Below, one piece after another: positions 1 to 10,865 of a stretch of DNA of 64,000 nt. The notes below the pieces were generated by a model. The model was not told where the DNA came from. It did no database searches and was given only the letters and a program-made list of their open reading frames with translations. The translations under genes were made by a program, and so were the position numbers. Position 1 is the first letter of the stretch; the number at the start of each line of letters is the position of its first letter. The DNA is from an uncultured Arcanobacterium sp. (GTDB lineage Bacteria; Actinomycetota; Actinomycetes; Actinomycetales; Actinomycetaceae). Location of the stretch: positions 1 to 64,000 of the forward strand of contig CAMCHI010000006.1 in assembly GCA_945874735.1 (NCBI GenBank), read 5' to 3'.

Positions 1-263
1 ATATCCCCACCCAACTTAAACACATCCCCACCCAACAACACTCTTCCAACAACCCAATCCCCTCACAACACCCCCTTTTAAACAACAAAACACCAAACCA
101 ATAGCAAAGCGTAACAACCCAGAAACTAGCAATACTTTTACAAAATCGTATATAGGTATATGTAAAACCGAAATACAACTATTAACATTAAATTACAGAT
201 AAACTAATAACACTACAGAAACCAAGTTCATCAAATATTCGTTAGCTAAAAGCAAAGATTGTA

Positions 264-1007
264 ATGTCCACTGAATTACATAATCCATATGAACAAATTG
301 AAAGCGGAGCACGTAACTATATTGACGTGCGTCCCAACTATCCAGAAGAAATAATAGACTTATTACAAATTACTTCCGAAACCGTAGTATGCGATATAGG
401 AGCTGGAACCGGAAAATTAACCCAACAGCTTTGGCAGCGTACCAAGCACGTACACGCGGTAGAACCAGCACCCACAATCAGAGCTGGTTTTCAAGCAACT
501 CTTCCCGAATTCCCGCTGAGCCGCTTACATCATACTACTGCAGAAAACACCCAACTTCCTCCCGCTCATTTTGACCTGCTCACCTATGGGCAGTGTTGGC
601 ATTGGCTAGACTGGCAAGCAGCCAGTATTCATGCTGCTCAATTACTGCGAGAAAATGGCAAAATAGCTATCATTTACAACCAATTCAACGTCCAAATAGA
701 CTGGGTATTACAACTATCTAGAATCATGCGTTCTGGTGATGTGCAACGCTTCGACAAACCACCTAAAGTAACCAGTGCATTCACGCCTCCCGTCTTATAC
801 AGCACGCAATGGACACAGCATTTAACCGTAACTGAAATGTTTACCTTAGGTACTACTCGTTCCTCGTGGATTAAATCCACTCCAGAAAATCGTTTAAAAA
901 TGCGTGAAAATCTGCGTTGGTATTTGCAAGATGAGCTAGGGTATAACGATACTGACACTATTGCTCTGCCATACCATACTTATTTATGGCTGGCAGAATT
1001 AGCATAA
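264..1007 (+). CDS. class I SAM-dependent methyltransferase
   Basis: ORF with VCDIGAGTGKLTQQL motif I and methyltransferase-like layout. Confidence 0.8.
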   Translation: MSTELHNPYEQIESGARNYIDVRPNYPEEIIDLLQITSETVVCDIGAGTGKLTQQLWQRTKHVHAVEPAPTIRAGFQATLPEFPLSRLHHTTAENTQLPPAHFDLLTYGQCWHWLDWQAASIHAAQLLRENGKIAIIYNQFNVQIDWVLQLSRIMRSGDVQRFDKPPKVTSAFTPPVLYSTQWTQHLTVTEMFTLGTTRSSWIKSTPENRLKMRENLRWYLQDELGYNDTDTIALPYHTYLWLAELA

Positions 1008-1136
1008 TTTAGTAAAGCTCCCGTTCATATTTCTAAACTATGAGAATATATCTCACAATGAGAATAGCTGAGATAGGCACTCATAAAAGCTCAAAGCCCT
1101 TTATGATAAGGGGAAAGAAAAATAAGGAGTTTTAAT

Positions 1137-2975
1137 ATGCCTCAGCTTCGTTCGGCTACTTCCACTGCAGGACGCAATATGGCAGGAGCGCGCGCTTTGT
1201 GGCGTGCCACTGGCATGAAATCAGAAGACTTTGGAAAACCAATTATTGCCGTAGCCAATTCTTTTACCCAATTTGTGCCAGGGCATGTGCATCTGAAAGA
1301 TATGGGACAGTTGGTGATTTCGGCTATTGAAGCAGCCGGTGGTATTGGAAAAGAATTTAACACTATTGCAGTAGACGATGGTATCGCCATGGGACATGGC
1401 GGTATGCTCTACTCATTACCTTCGCGAGAATTAATCGCCGACGCTGTAGAATACATGGTTAATGCTCACTGTGCTGATGCTTTAGTATGTATTTCTAATT
1501 GCGACAAAATTACTCCTGGAATGCTGATGGCTGCTTTGCGGCTTAACATTCCTGTTATTTTCGTGTCTGGCGGGCCAATGGAAGCTGGAAAAGCGATTAC
1601 AGGAGTGGTAGACCACGATATAGATTTAGTGGATGCAATGTACATGGCGGTAGATGAAAATATCACCGATGCTCAGCTTGCCCAGATTGAAGAAAATGCT
1701 TGTCCTACTTGCGGTTCATGTTCGGGAATGTTTACGGCTAATTCTATGAACTGTTTAACCGAAGCCTTAGGACTTTCTTTGCCTGGTAACGGTTCTGCTT
1801 TAGCTACTGCTAAAAGACGTAAAGATTTATTTATTGAAGCCGGCACTCGTATTGTGGAGATGTGCAAGCGGTATTATGAACAAGACGATGCTAGTGTGTT
1901 ACCGCGCAGTATAGCTACTCGTGAGGCTTTCTTGAATGCCATGGCTATGGATATAGCAATGGGTGGTTCTACCAACACGATTTTGCATACTTTAGCAGCT
2001 GCTATTGAAGCAGAAGTGGACTTTAAGCTATCCGATATAGATGAGCTTTCTCGTAAAGTTCCTTGTCTAGCTAAAGTAGCTCCTAATAGCACCAAATTCC
2101 ATATGGAAGATTTTCATCGTGCCGGTGGTATACCCGCGATTTTAGGAGAACTTTTCAGAGCCGGATTATTATACGATGGCGTACATTCAGTACATTCCAG
2201 CGATCTGAAGTCTTGGTTGGAACATTGGGATATACGTGGAGTAGCTCCCAGCCCGCAGGCTTTAGATTTGTATTCGGTAGCTCCCGGAGGGGTGCGCACT
2301 ACTCAGGCTTTTTCACAAGATAAAAGATGGATAGAACTGGATAAAGACTCAGAAAACGGGTGTATCCGTTCCGTGAATCACGCTTATACTAAAGACGGTG
2401 GATTATGTATGCTCTTTGGCAATCTTGCCACTGACGGAGCAGTAATTAAAACCGCGGGTATCGATGAAGAACTATTCCAGTTTGCTGGACCTGCGCGGGT
2501 AGTGGACTCGCAAGAACAAGCAATTGAGGTTATTTTAGGTAAACAAGTTCAGCCTGGAGAAGTGGTGGTAATCCGCTATGAGGGCCCTAAAGGTGGGCCG
2601 GGTATGCAAGAAATGCTCTATCCAACTTCCTACTTAAAAGGTTTAGGTTTAGGCAAAGTCTGCGCCTTGATTACGGACGGTCGTTTTTCAGGTGGTACAT
2701 CTGGTCTAAGTATCGGACATATATCTCCTGAAGCTGCCTCGGGTGGTTTAATCGGGTTAGTGGAAGACGGGGATCGGATTGTGATAGATATTCCTGCCCG
2801 GTTACTACATTTAGATGTGCCAGAAACAGAGTTGGCGCGTCGCAGAGTCGCTAAAGGAGCTACTCCTTGGTATCCGCAGCGGAAACGAGAAGTGTCGAAA
2901 GCTTTACGGGCGTATGCGGCAATGGCTACTTCTGCTTCTTTCGGGGCGGTACGTCGTTTACCAGATGAAAGTTAG
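1137..2975 (+). CDS. ilvD: dihydroxy-acid dehydratase
   Basis: 612 aa; [31 protein letters not shown] and GGSTNT motifs. Confidence 0.97.
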   Translation: MPQLRSATSTAGRNMAGARALWRATGMKSEDFGKPIIAVANSFTQFVPGHVHLKDMGQLVISAIEAAGGIGKEFNTIAVDDGIAMGHGGMLYSLPSRELIADAVEYMVNAHCADALVCISNCDKITPGMLMAALRLNIPVIFVSGGPMEAGKAITGVVDHDIDLVDAMYMAVDENITDAQLAQIEENACPTCGSCSGMFTANSMNCLTEALGLSLPGNGSALATAKRRKDLFIEAGTRIVEMCKRYYEQDDASVLPRSIATREAFLNAMAMDIAMGGSTNTILHTLAAAIEAEVDFKLSDIDELSRKVPCLAKVAPNSTKFHMEDFHRAGGIPAILGELFRAGLLYDGVHSVHSSDLKSWLEHWDIRGVAPSPQALDLYSVAPGGVRTTQAFSQDKRWIELDKDSENGCIRSVNHAYTKDGGLCMLFGNLATDGAVIKTAGIDEELFQFAGPARVVDSQEQAIEVILGKQVQPGEVVVIRYEGPKGGPGMQEMLYPTSYLKGLGLGKVCALITDGRFSGGTSGLSIGHISPEAASGGLIGLVEDGDRIVIDIPARLLHLDVPETELARRRVAKGATPWYPQRKREVSKALRAYAAMATSASFGAVRRLPDES

Positions 2976-3097
2976 AGTTATCAGCTTCCGTCTAGGACTT
3001 TTATAACTATTTAAATGCATATTCGCCTTAGATAATAATAGGGTGCTCAAATTGGGTGCCATAAACTGCAAACGAGTTACATAGCAAGGGACTATAG

Positions 3098-4699
3098 ATG
3101 TCTACTGTTTTTAATTATTTTGCTGCTCAACCAGTGCTACTAGCGTTTTTCTTGGTTGGTGTGGGAATGTTTTTTGGCCACATCAAAATTAAAGGCGTGA
3201 GTTTAGGTGCAGCAGCGGTATTGTTCTTCGCCATCGGATTTTCCGCGTGGGCAACCGTGTATGGAATAGAAGTAGTAGTTCCGCACGAAATTGGAATTAT
3301 GGGTCTAGCGTTGTTCACTTTCGCTATTGGAAATAACTCTGGCCCGTCTTTCTTTGAGAACATTAAACGCGCCCTAGGCCCAATGGTTACTATGGTGTTA
3401 ATGTATGTGCTGGCAGCGGCTACAGGCTATATTGTGGGCGTGAAATTATTAGGCATGGATATTGCTCTCGTAGCTGGTACTTTTGCTGGTTCGGTAACTA
3501 ACACTCCGGCTTTAGCAGCAGCTGGTGAAGCGTCTGGTAACGCTCAGTTAGCTACCATTGGCTACTCTATTGCATATTTGTATGGCGTGATTGGCATGAT
3601 GATTGCTGCCGCAATAGCGATTAAGAATTCTTCTCAAGATCAAGACAAACCTGAACCAGTTACTCATGCGAACTTGCGGGTAGATCGTGACGATCAACCG
3701 ATGTTGAAAGATATTCTCGGTTTATTTAAGACTCCGATTGAAGTATCGCGGTTGCGTCGTGGTGAAACAGGGCCTATTTGGATTCCTAGCCCCACTGATG
3801 TGCTCGAAAAAGATGATTTATTAACCGTAGTGGGCACTACCCGTCAGTTAGAAAAAATGACGGATTTGATTGGGCATCGTTCCTCACACTCTTTGCGCTC
3901 CGATCGCCGCTACCTAGACTTCCGTCGTGTAACCGTATCGGAAACTAAACTAGCTGGTAAGACGGTTGGAGAAATTAACAAAGATATTTCTGATAAGTTC
4001 GGTGCTTTCGTATCGCGCGTGCGTCGTGGCGATACCGACATGGTGGCTGCTCCTGATTTCATGCTGGAAATGGGAGATCGCGTACGTGTGATTGCTCCTA
4101 CTTTGAAGATGAAGCAAATCTCGAAGTATTTTGGTGACTCCGCTAAAGGCTTTAGCGATATTAACCCAGTGGCACTAGGTGTAGGTATTGCATTAGGTGT
4201 ATTCCTAGGTAGTATTAAGTTCCCACTTACCGAGAGTGTAACCTTCGGTATTGGCGCTGCGGCAGGTGCACTAATTATTGGCTTGTTGTTTGGACGACTA
4301 GGTCGTATCGGAGGAGTGGTGACGGCTCTGCCTAACACTACCTGTTCGGTGTTATCTGAGCTAGGTCTATTATTGTTCTTGGCGCAAGCCGGTACTAACG
4401 CTGGTGGCAAGATTTCAGCAGCATTTGCCTCTGGCGATTGGATTAATATTTTGCTACTCGGCTTTATAATGACTTCCTTGATTGCAATTGGAATGTACGT
4501 GACAATGCGTAGCATTTTCAAGATGGGTGGCACACAGCTTTCCGGCGTAATCGGTGGTACTCAAACTCAGCCGGCAGTATTAGCTTTCGCTAATGGTCGT
4601 ACTGGCTCTGATCCGCGTGTAGCCCTTGGCTATGCGTTAGTGTATCCAGTGGCTATGATTGGCAAGATTGTGGTAGCTACTATTTTAGGCTCACTATAG
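3098..4699 (+). CDS. AspT/YidE-family putative transporter with TrkA-C (RCK_C) domains
   Basis: 533 aa polytopic protein; two hydrophobic halves flank a soluble TrkA-C-like section. Confidence 0.85.
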   Translation: MSTVFNYFAAQPVLLAFFLVGVGMFFGHIKIKGVSLGAAAVLFFAIGFSAWATVYGIEVVVPHEIGIMGLALFTFAIGNNSGPSFFENIKRALGPMVTMVLMYVLAAATGYIVGVKLLGMDIALVAGTFAGSVTNTPALAAAGEASGNAQLATIGYSIAYLYGVIGMMIAAAIAIKNSSQDQDKPEPVTHANLRVDRDDQPMLKDILGLFKTPIEVSRLRRGETGPIWIPSPTDVLEKDDLLTVVGTTRQLEKMTDLIGHRSSHSLRSDRRYLDFRRVTVSETKLAGKTVGEINKDISDKFGAFVSRVRRGDTDMVAAPDFMLEMGDRVRVIAPTLKMKQISKYFGDSAKGFSDINPVALGVGIALGVFLGSIKFPLTESVTFGIGAAAGALIIGLLFGRLGRIGGVVTALPNTTCSVLSELGLLLFLAQAGTNAGGKISAAFASGDWINILLLGFIMTSLIAIGMYVTMRSIFKMGGTQLSGVIGGTQTQPAVLAFANGRTGSDPRVALGYALVYPVAMIGKIVVATILGSL

Positions 4700-4714
4700 T
4701 AACGGCATAACATT

Positions 4715-4760
4715 AAATTAGGGTTAAGATAATGAAAATCTTAGCCCTAATTTTATTTTT
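4715..4760 (+). terminator. intrinsic terminator
   Basis: AAATTAGGGTTAAGAT / ATCTTAGCCCTAATTT stem (one G-T) followed by TTTATTTTT. Confidence 0.85.
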
Positions 4761-4990
4761 AGAATTTTCTTTTAGCGTTAGAGTGAACGGAAACCTTTAG
4801 AGAAAAAAATAAGTAATTAGAAAAGCAAAATATATAAAATATAGTTTTGTTGCTCTAGTTAAAGTGCTTACGATATTTTAGAAAATTAGTGTCTGCTATC
4901 CATCCACGATATGAGATATTTTAATTGGTCTTTGAGGGGAAGTGCTCACATAATTTGGCGACTGCCCCTAAATCTGGTTAGGCTTAACTT

Positions 4991-5023
4991 ATGAAGAAAA
5001 CGCACTTTGTCATTATTAACTAG
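4991..5023 (+). CDS. ilv leader peptide MKKTHFVIIN
   Basis: 10-codon ORF with Val-Ile-Ile codons; its stop overlaps the first hairpin of an attenuator-like region before ilvB. Confidence 0.65.
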   Translation: MKKTHFVIIN

Positions 5024-5085
5024 CGCACCTGCGACTAGTTTTATACAGGTGCGCTTACCCCTCGACTAAAATCGAGGGGTTTTGT
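5023..5085 (+). promoter_or_regulatory. ilvBNC transcription attenuator
   Basis: Hairpin GCGCACCTG/CAGGTGCGC (5023-5054), then terminator hairpin CCCCTCGA/TCGAGGGG followed by TTTT (5058-5083). Confidence 0.75.
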
Positions 5086-5158
5086 CTACTAGCGTACAGT
5101 TAATACTGTGCTAGTGTGCCCGCATAAACTTCTAGAGTTTAACGAAAGAGAGAGACTT

Positions 5159-6991
5159 ATGGCTCTGGCTCATACAGGATCTAGCCAAAGTACAGCTATG
5201 CCTGAATTTCTGCAAAAAGCGCTTAATGCTTCTCCTATTCGAGAAGCATCTACTGGCGCTCGCAACATTGTGCGCTCTTTAGAAGAACTAGGAGTCACTG
5301 ATGTCTTTGGGTTGCCTGGCGGAGCTATTTTGCCTACCTATGATCCGATTTTAAGCTCTAAAAAGTTGCGTCATATCCTCGTGCGGCATGAGCAGGGAGC
5401 AGGGCATGCTGCTGAAGGTTATGCGGTGTCTACCGGCAAAGTGGGCGTGTGTATCGCTACTTCAGGCCCAGGTGCTACCAATTTAGTGACGGCTTTACTG
5501 GATGCCAACCTTGATTCAGTGCCTATTGTGGCTATTACTGGGCAGGTAAATGCTTCGGCTATCGGTAGCGATGCTTTCCAAGAAGCAGATATTATCGGTG
5601 CGTCCCTCCCTATTACTAAGCATTCTTTCCTTATCACCGATCCGGCAGAAATTCCGCAACGTCTAGCGGAAGCGTTTTATTTGGCTAGTTCGGGTCGTCC
5701 AGGACCAGTAATTGTAGACATTACTAAATCTGCGCAAGCCGCTGAATGTGAATTTGTGTGGCCGCCAAAGTTGGATTTACCTGGCTATAACCCCGTTGTT
5801 GCTCCATCGGCTAAATCAGTAGACGCAGCTGCTGAGCTGATAGCTAGTGCGCAACGTCCCGTGTTTTATGTGGGAGGTGGCTTGTTGCGGGCAGAAGCTG
5901 CACCTTTGCTGCGTCAATTGGTGGATCTTACGAACATCCCGGTGGTTACTACTTTGAATGCACGGGGTGCTTTCCCTGATTCTGATCCACGTTCTTTGGG
6001 TATGCCTGGTATGCATGGTACAGTGCCGGCAGTGATAGCTTTGCAAAAAGCAGATTTGCTTATCACGCTCGGAGCACGTTTTGATGATCGGGTAACGGGT
6101 AATTTGGATTCTTTTGCTCCGCACGCGAAAGTTATTCATGCTGATATTGACCCAGCCGAGATTTCTAAAAATAAATACGCCGATGTGGCGCTAGTGGGCG
6201 ACCTGAAGCATACTTTAACTCAATTATTAGCAGCTTTACCCGAGGTTTTAGCTAAGCTAGATAAAACTGATTTGTCCCCTTGGTGGGAGTTTTTAAACTA
6301 TCTACTCACCACCTATCCGGTAGGGTATGAGGAGGCACAAGACGGGTTAATGAGCCCTCAATACGTGATTAAACGGTTAGGGGAATTAGCGCCAGAAGCT
6401 ATTTTTGCTACCGGAGTAGGGCAGCACCAAATGTGGTCTACGCAATTTTTGCCTCATAATTTCCCACGTCATTTCATTACTTCTTGTGGAGCGGGCACAA
6501 TGGGCTTTGGAGTGCCAGCTGCGATGGGAGCACAAGTGGGCAATCCGGCTAAGACGGTGTGGTGTATAGACGGTGACGGTTCTTTCCAAATGACGAACCA
6601 AGAATTAGCTACCTGCCGGTTAAACAACATCAACATTAAGGTAGCTTTGATTAATAATTCCTCTTTGGGTATGGTGCGTCAATGGCAAAATCTTTTTTAT
6701 GGAGCACGCTATTCTAATACTGATTTGAATACGGGTGCTGGCACGGTGCGTATCCCTAATTTTGAGGTACTGGCTCAGGCTTATGATTGTGCTGCTATTA
6801 GAGTGGAGCGGTACGAAGATGTAGATGCCGCAATTACTAAAGCGATGGAGATTAACGACCGTCCGGTAGTAGTAGAGTTTGTAGTATCACCTAATGCGAT
6901 GGTGTGGCCGATGGTGCCGGCGGGGCTTTCCAATGATGAGATTTTATATGCGCGCAATCAGCGTCCAGATTTTGGTAGTGAGGAGGAGTGA
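5159..6991 (+). CDS. ilvB: acetolactate synthase large subunit
   Basis: ThDP-enzyme motifs; start set to ATG 5159 (MALAHTG) after a purine-rich RBS rather than the upstream GTG at 5108. Confidence 0.96.
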   Translation: MALAHTGSSQSTAMPEFLQKALNASPIREASTGARNIVRSLEELGVTDVFGLPGGAILPTYDPILSSKKLRHILVRHEQGAGHAAEGYAVSTGKVGVCIATSGPGATNLVTALLDANLDSVPIVAITGQVNASAIGSDAFQEADIIGASLPITKHSFLITDPAEIPQRLAEAFYLASSGRPGPVIVDITKSAQAAECEFVWPPKLDLPGYNPVVAPSAKSVDAAAELIASAQRPVFYVGGGLLRAEAAPLLRQLVDLTNIPVVTTLNARGAFPDSDPRSLGMPGMHGTVPAVIALQKADLLITLGARFDDRVTGNLDSFAPHAKVIHADIDPAEISKNKYADVALVGDLKHTLTQLLAALPEVLAKLDKTDLSPWWEFLNYLLTTYPVGYEEAQDGLMSPQYVIKRLGELAPEAIFATGVGQHQMWSTQFLPHNFPRHFITSCGAGTMGFGVPAAMGAQVGNPAKTVWCIDGDGSFQMTNQELATCRLNNINIKVALINNSSLGMVRQWQNLFYGARYSNTDLNTGAGTVRIPNFEVLAQAYDCAAIRVERYEDVDAAITKAMEINDRPVVVEFVVSPNAMVWPMVPAGLSNDEILYARNQRPDFGSEEE

Positions 6992-6994
6992 AAC

Positions 6995-7522
6995 GTGGCT
7001 AATATGCATACTTTCTCAGTGTTAGTGGAAAATAAGCCTGGGGTATTGGCACGCGTTGCGGGGCTATTTGCACGGCGTGCTTTTAACATTGAATCATTAG
7101 CGGTAGGGCCTACTGAAGATCCTTTGCTGGCTCGTATCACTATCGTGGTGGATGCGCAAGATGCAGCTTTAGAGCAGGTGCAAAAACAGTTAGATAAATT
7201 AATTAACGTGTTGCATGTGGAAGAGTTGCAACCGGAAATATCAGTGGATCGCCGGTTGTTGCTGGTAAAAGTAGCTGCTAACGATTCTAACCGTACTAAT
7301 GTGTTGCAGATTGTGGAAATGTTTAGAGCTCGTGTAGTAGATGTAGTGCCTGATGCGGTGACGGTGGAAGCTACCGGTTCGCAAGCAAAAGTAAAAGCTT
7401 TGCTTACGGCTTTAGCTCCTTATGGGGTGAAAGAAATCGTGCAATCAGGCACGGTAGCTATCGGACGAGGAGCCCGTTCGGTAAGTGAGCAGGTATTGCA
7501 AAAGTTACAAGGCGGAGAATAA
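6995..7522 (+). CDS. ilvN: acetolactate synthase small subunit
   Basis: ACT domain; 175 aa; immediately after ilvB. Confidence 0.95.
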   Translation: MANMHTFSVLVENKPGVLARVAGLFARRAFNIESLAVGPTEDPLLARITIVVDAQDAALEQVQKQLDKLINVLHVEELQPEISVDRRLLLVKVAANDSNRTNVLQIVEMFRARVVDVVPDAVTVEATGSQAKVKALLTALAPYGVKEIVQSGTVAIGRGARSVSEQVLQKLQGGE

Positions 7523-7592
7523 AGCAATTTACTGCAGTATTTGTAGCTAGTTAAGTAGTTAAATTAAGACATATAAAACCAGTAAGAATTGA

Positions 7593-8624
<1,032 letters not shown>

Positions 8625-8630
8625 AAGTAT

Positions 8631-8678
8631 AAGGCTCATTTGGTGTGATTGTTTACTAAATGAGCCTTATTTTAATTT
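8631..8678 (+). terminator. intrinsic terminator after ilvC
   Basis: AAGGCTCATTT / AAATGAGCCTT stem with TATTTTAATTT tail. Confidence 0.8.
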
Positions 8679-8851
8679 GCTTGAATATCAGGGCGAAGAT
8701 TTTCTAGGTTTAGTATGTTAAGTCTGGAAAATCTTTGCCTTTTGTTTTGTGCGGTCACCAGAAGAGCTTTACTGCATTAAGACGGTTAAAGACCATGATG
8801 AAATTTGGTTGAGTAGGTGTGCTAGAAAGAATTTTCCCTGCTTAACATTTA

Positions 8852-8869
8852 GTTTAGGTTCACCTAAAC
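8852..8869. promoter_or_regulatory. DtxR/IdeR-like operator 1
   Basis: GTTTAGGT-TC-ACCTAAAC perfect inverted repeat resembling the TTAGGTTAGSCTAACCTAA box. Confidence 0.6.
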
Positions 8870-8903
8870 AAATTTTGCGCGACATGGTGTTACTAAGGTA
8901 GAT

Positions 8904-8917
8904 TTAGGATGTCCTAA
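8904..8917. promoter_or_regulatory. DtxR/IdeR-like operator 2 (weaker)
   Basis: TTAGGA-TG-TCCTAA palindrome about 50 bp after operator 1. Confidence 0.45.
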
Positions 8918-8933
8918 CTAGCAGGAAAGGGAA

Positions 8934-10865
8934 GTGCTCGTGCACAAAAATCCGCAAGCTGAAAAAATGGCTACTTCTTTATCGCATTCTGCGCGTTTTA
9001 AGCGTGATAAAGACGCCAAACAACCGACTCTGCCGAAAGTAAAAGTAATTTCTCCTGCCGGGGAACGAGGCACTAACCAGGTGGCATTCTTCCGTCTGCT
9101 CACTGCTTTAGGGGTGGGGGCTACCTTAGTAGCAGTAGCTTACTTCCTAGGGGAGTTGGTGACTAAAGGGGCGCAAGCTGCTGCGCGGGAACTGACAATT
9201 ATTAATGTAGGGTTGATTTCTTTAGCTATTTTATTGGCAGGACTCAGCGCGTTTTTAGAAATTCGTATGGGAAGCTATGCTGCTCGTGCTGAAGAGCGTC
9301 GTATTCGTGCTTCGTTGTTGCAGTCATTATATGAGAGTCCTCAAATGGCTGTACGAGAAGGTGGACAATTTTCCCCAGGTTATTTAGTAGCGTTAATGAC
9401 CGATAATGCAGAGCGATTAACAGAATTCCGTCAAGCCTACTGGGGTTCTACCAAGGCAGCTTTCTTAATTCCGTTTCTTGCTCTTACTTATGTAGCTATT
9501 GCGATAGATTGGGTGATCGGACTTTCTCTTATTTTGATTTTCCCGCTGGTGCCCGCAGCTGTTTATGGATTTATGCAGTTGTTTAGGAAAAGGTCTAAAG
9601 TGTCGCGGCAAGCACGCGCAAAATTGGCTGCGAAATATCTAGACGCTATACGTAATTTGGTAACTATCCGTTTGTTGGGAGCAGGCGCGCGGATTGAGCA
9701 AGATTTAGAAATTGAAGGGGAGCGTAATCGGGGTACGATTATGCGATTGCTGGCTGGCAATCAAATCGTAATTATTATTTTAGACGGCGCAGTTTCCCTA
9801 TTTTTGATTTGTTTTACAGTGTATTTAACTTTCCAACGGTTGGAAGTAGGAGCTGTTACGCTAGGACAAGCATTTGCAGTAGTGCTATTAATCGTGCTGG
9901 TAATGGAACCAATTCAGCAAGTGTCCGGCTTCTTCTACATTGGTATGGGCGGTATGGCAGCTATGCGGGCAATTCGTCGCTACTTAGCCATGCATGGTGA
10001 AACTGCTGGTATTGAACATGGTGCAGTTGCAAACTCCAAGCATGATGTAGTTGCCAGCGATACAGCTGCTGTAGGTGCAGCAGAGAAGATAAACACTGTG
10101 GGTAGCGTAGATGCGGCGATTGATTTGTCTGCTCAGGTGTCTGATGAGAATAATGTATCGGATGTAGGCTCTTCAGAAGATGTCCAAAAGGCAGCTATTG
10201 TTATTACTGATTTGCATCATGATTATGGACGCCACCCTGTGCTGCAAGGTGTTAATTTAACTGTGCCAACAGGAGCTAAAGTCGCGATTATTGGTGAATC
10301 TGGGGGTGGAAAATCTACTTTACTTTCCTTATTGCGTGGACAGTTGTCTCTCCAGAGTGGAACTCTTACTTTAGCAGGCAAAAATTTTACCGCCACTTCG
10401 GCGCAGTTAGCGCAAATACGAGCTGCTAGTGCGGCAGTAGCGCAAAAAACTTGGTTATTTAGTGGTACTATTGCTGATAATTTACGTATCGCTAATCCGA
10501 ATGCTACAGAAGCGCAAATGTGGGAAGCATTATCTAAGGCTTATTTAGCGCAAGATGTAAAAGCTATGCCTCAACAGTTAAATACCGATGTTGGGGAGCG
10601 AGGCTCGTTTTTGTCCGGCGGTCAAGCTCAGCGTTTAAGCCTAGCACGAGCTTTTATTTCTGGACGGAAAATCCTGGTGTTGGATGAACCCACGTCTCAA
10701 GTAGATAAAAGTTCTGAAGCGCAAATTATTAAGGCTATTGCGGAGATAGACTCTCAATATACGGTATTACTAGTAACGCACCGGAAGTCTTTATTAGACA
10801 CAATGGATGCGGTTTATCGGCTCGAAAACGGCGTTTTAATCTCGGTGGATAAGGCGGAAGCATAA
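8934..10865 (+). CDS. ABC transporter, fused permease/ATP-binding protein (CydD-like or IrtA/YbtP-like)
   Basis: N-terminal TM domain; Walker A GESGGGKST, signature LSGGQ, Walker B ILVLDEPT. Confidence 0.85.
   Translation: MLVHKNPQAEKMATSLSHSARFKRDKDAKQPTLPKVKVISPAGERGTNQVAFFRLLTALGVGATLVAVAYFLGELVTKGAQAAARELTIINVGLISLAILLAGLSAFLEIRMGSYAARAEERRIRASLLQSLYESPQMAVREGGQFSPGYLVALMTDNAERLTEFRQAYWGSTKAAFLIPFLALTYVAIAIDWVIGLSLILIFPLVPAAVYGFMQLFRKRSKVSRQARAKLAAKYLDAIRNLVTIRLLGAGARIEQDLEIEGERNRGTIMRLLAGNQIVIIILDGAVSLFLICFTVYLTFQRLEVGAVTLGQAFAVVLLIVLVMEPIQQVSGFFYIGMGGMAAMRAIRRYLAMHGETAGIEHGAVANSKHDVVASDTAAVGAAEKINTVGSVDAAIDLSAQVSDENNVSDVGSSEDVQKAAIVITDLHHDYGRHPVLQGVNLTVPTGAKVAIIGESGGGKSTLLSLLRGQLSLQSGTLTLAGKNFTATSAQLAQIRAASAAVAQKTWLFSGTIADNLRIANPNATEAQMWEALSKAYLAQDVKAMPQQLNTDVGERGSFLSGGQAQRLSLARAFISGRKILVLDEPTSQVDKSSEAQIIKAIAEIDSQYTVLLVTHRKSLLDTMDAVYRLENGVLISVDKAEA

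Noticed and set aside
3910-4533. 207-aa minus-strand ORF
   Set aside because: Fully antisense to the AspT/YidE-type transporter; low-complexity translation with no recognisable domain.
5816-6139. 107-aa minus-strand ORF
   Set aside because: Antisense to ilvB; shadow ORF.
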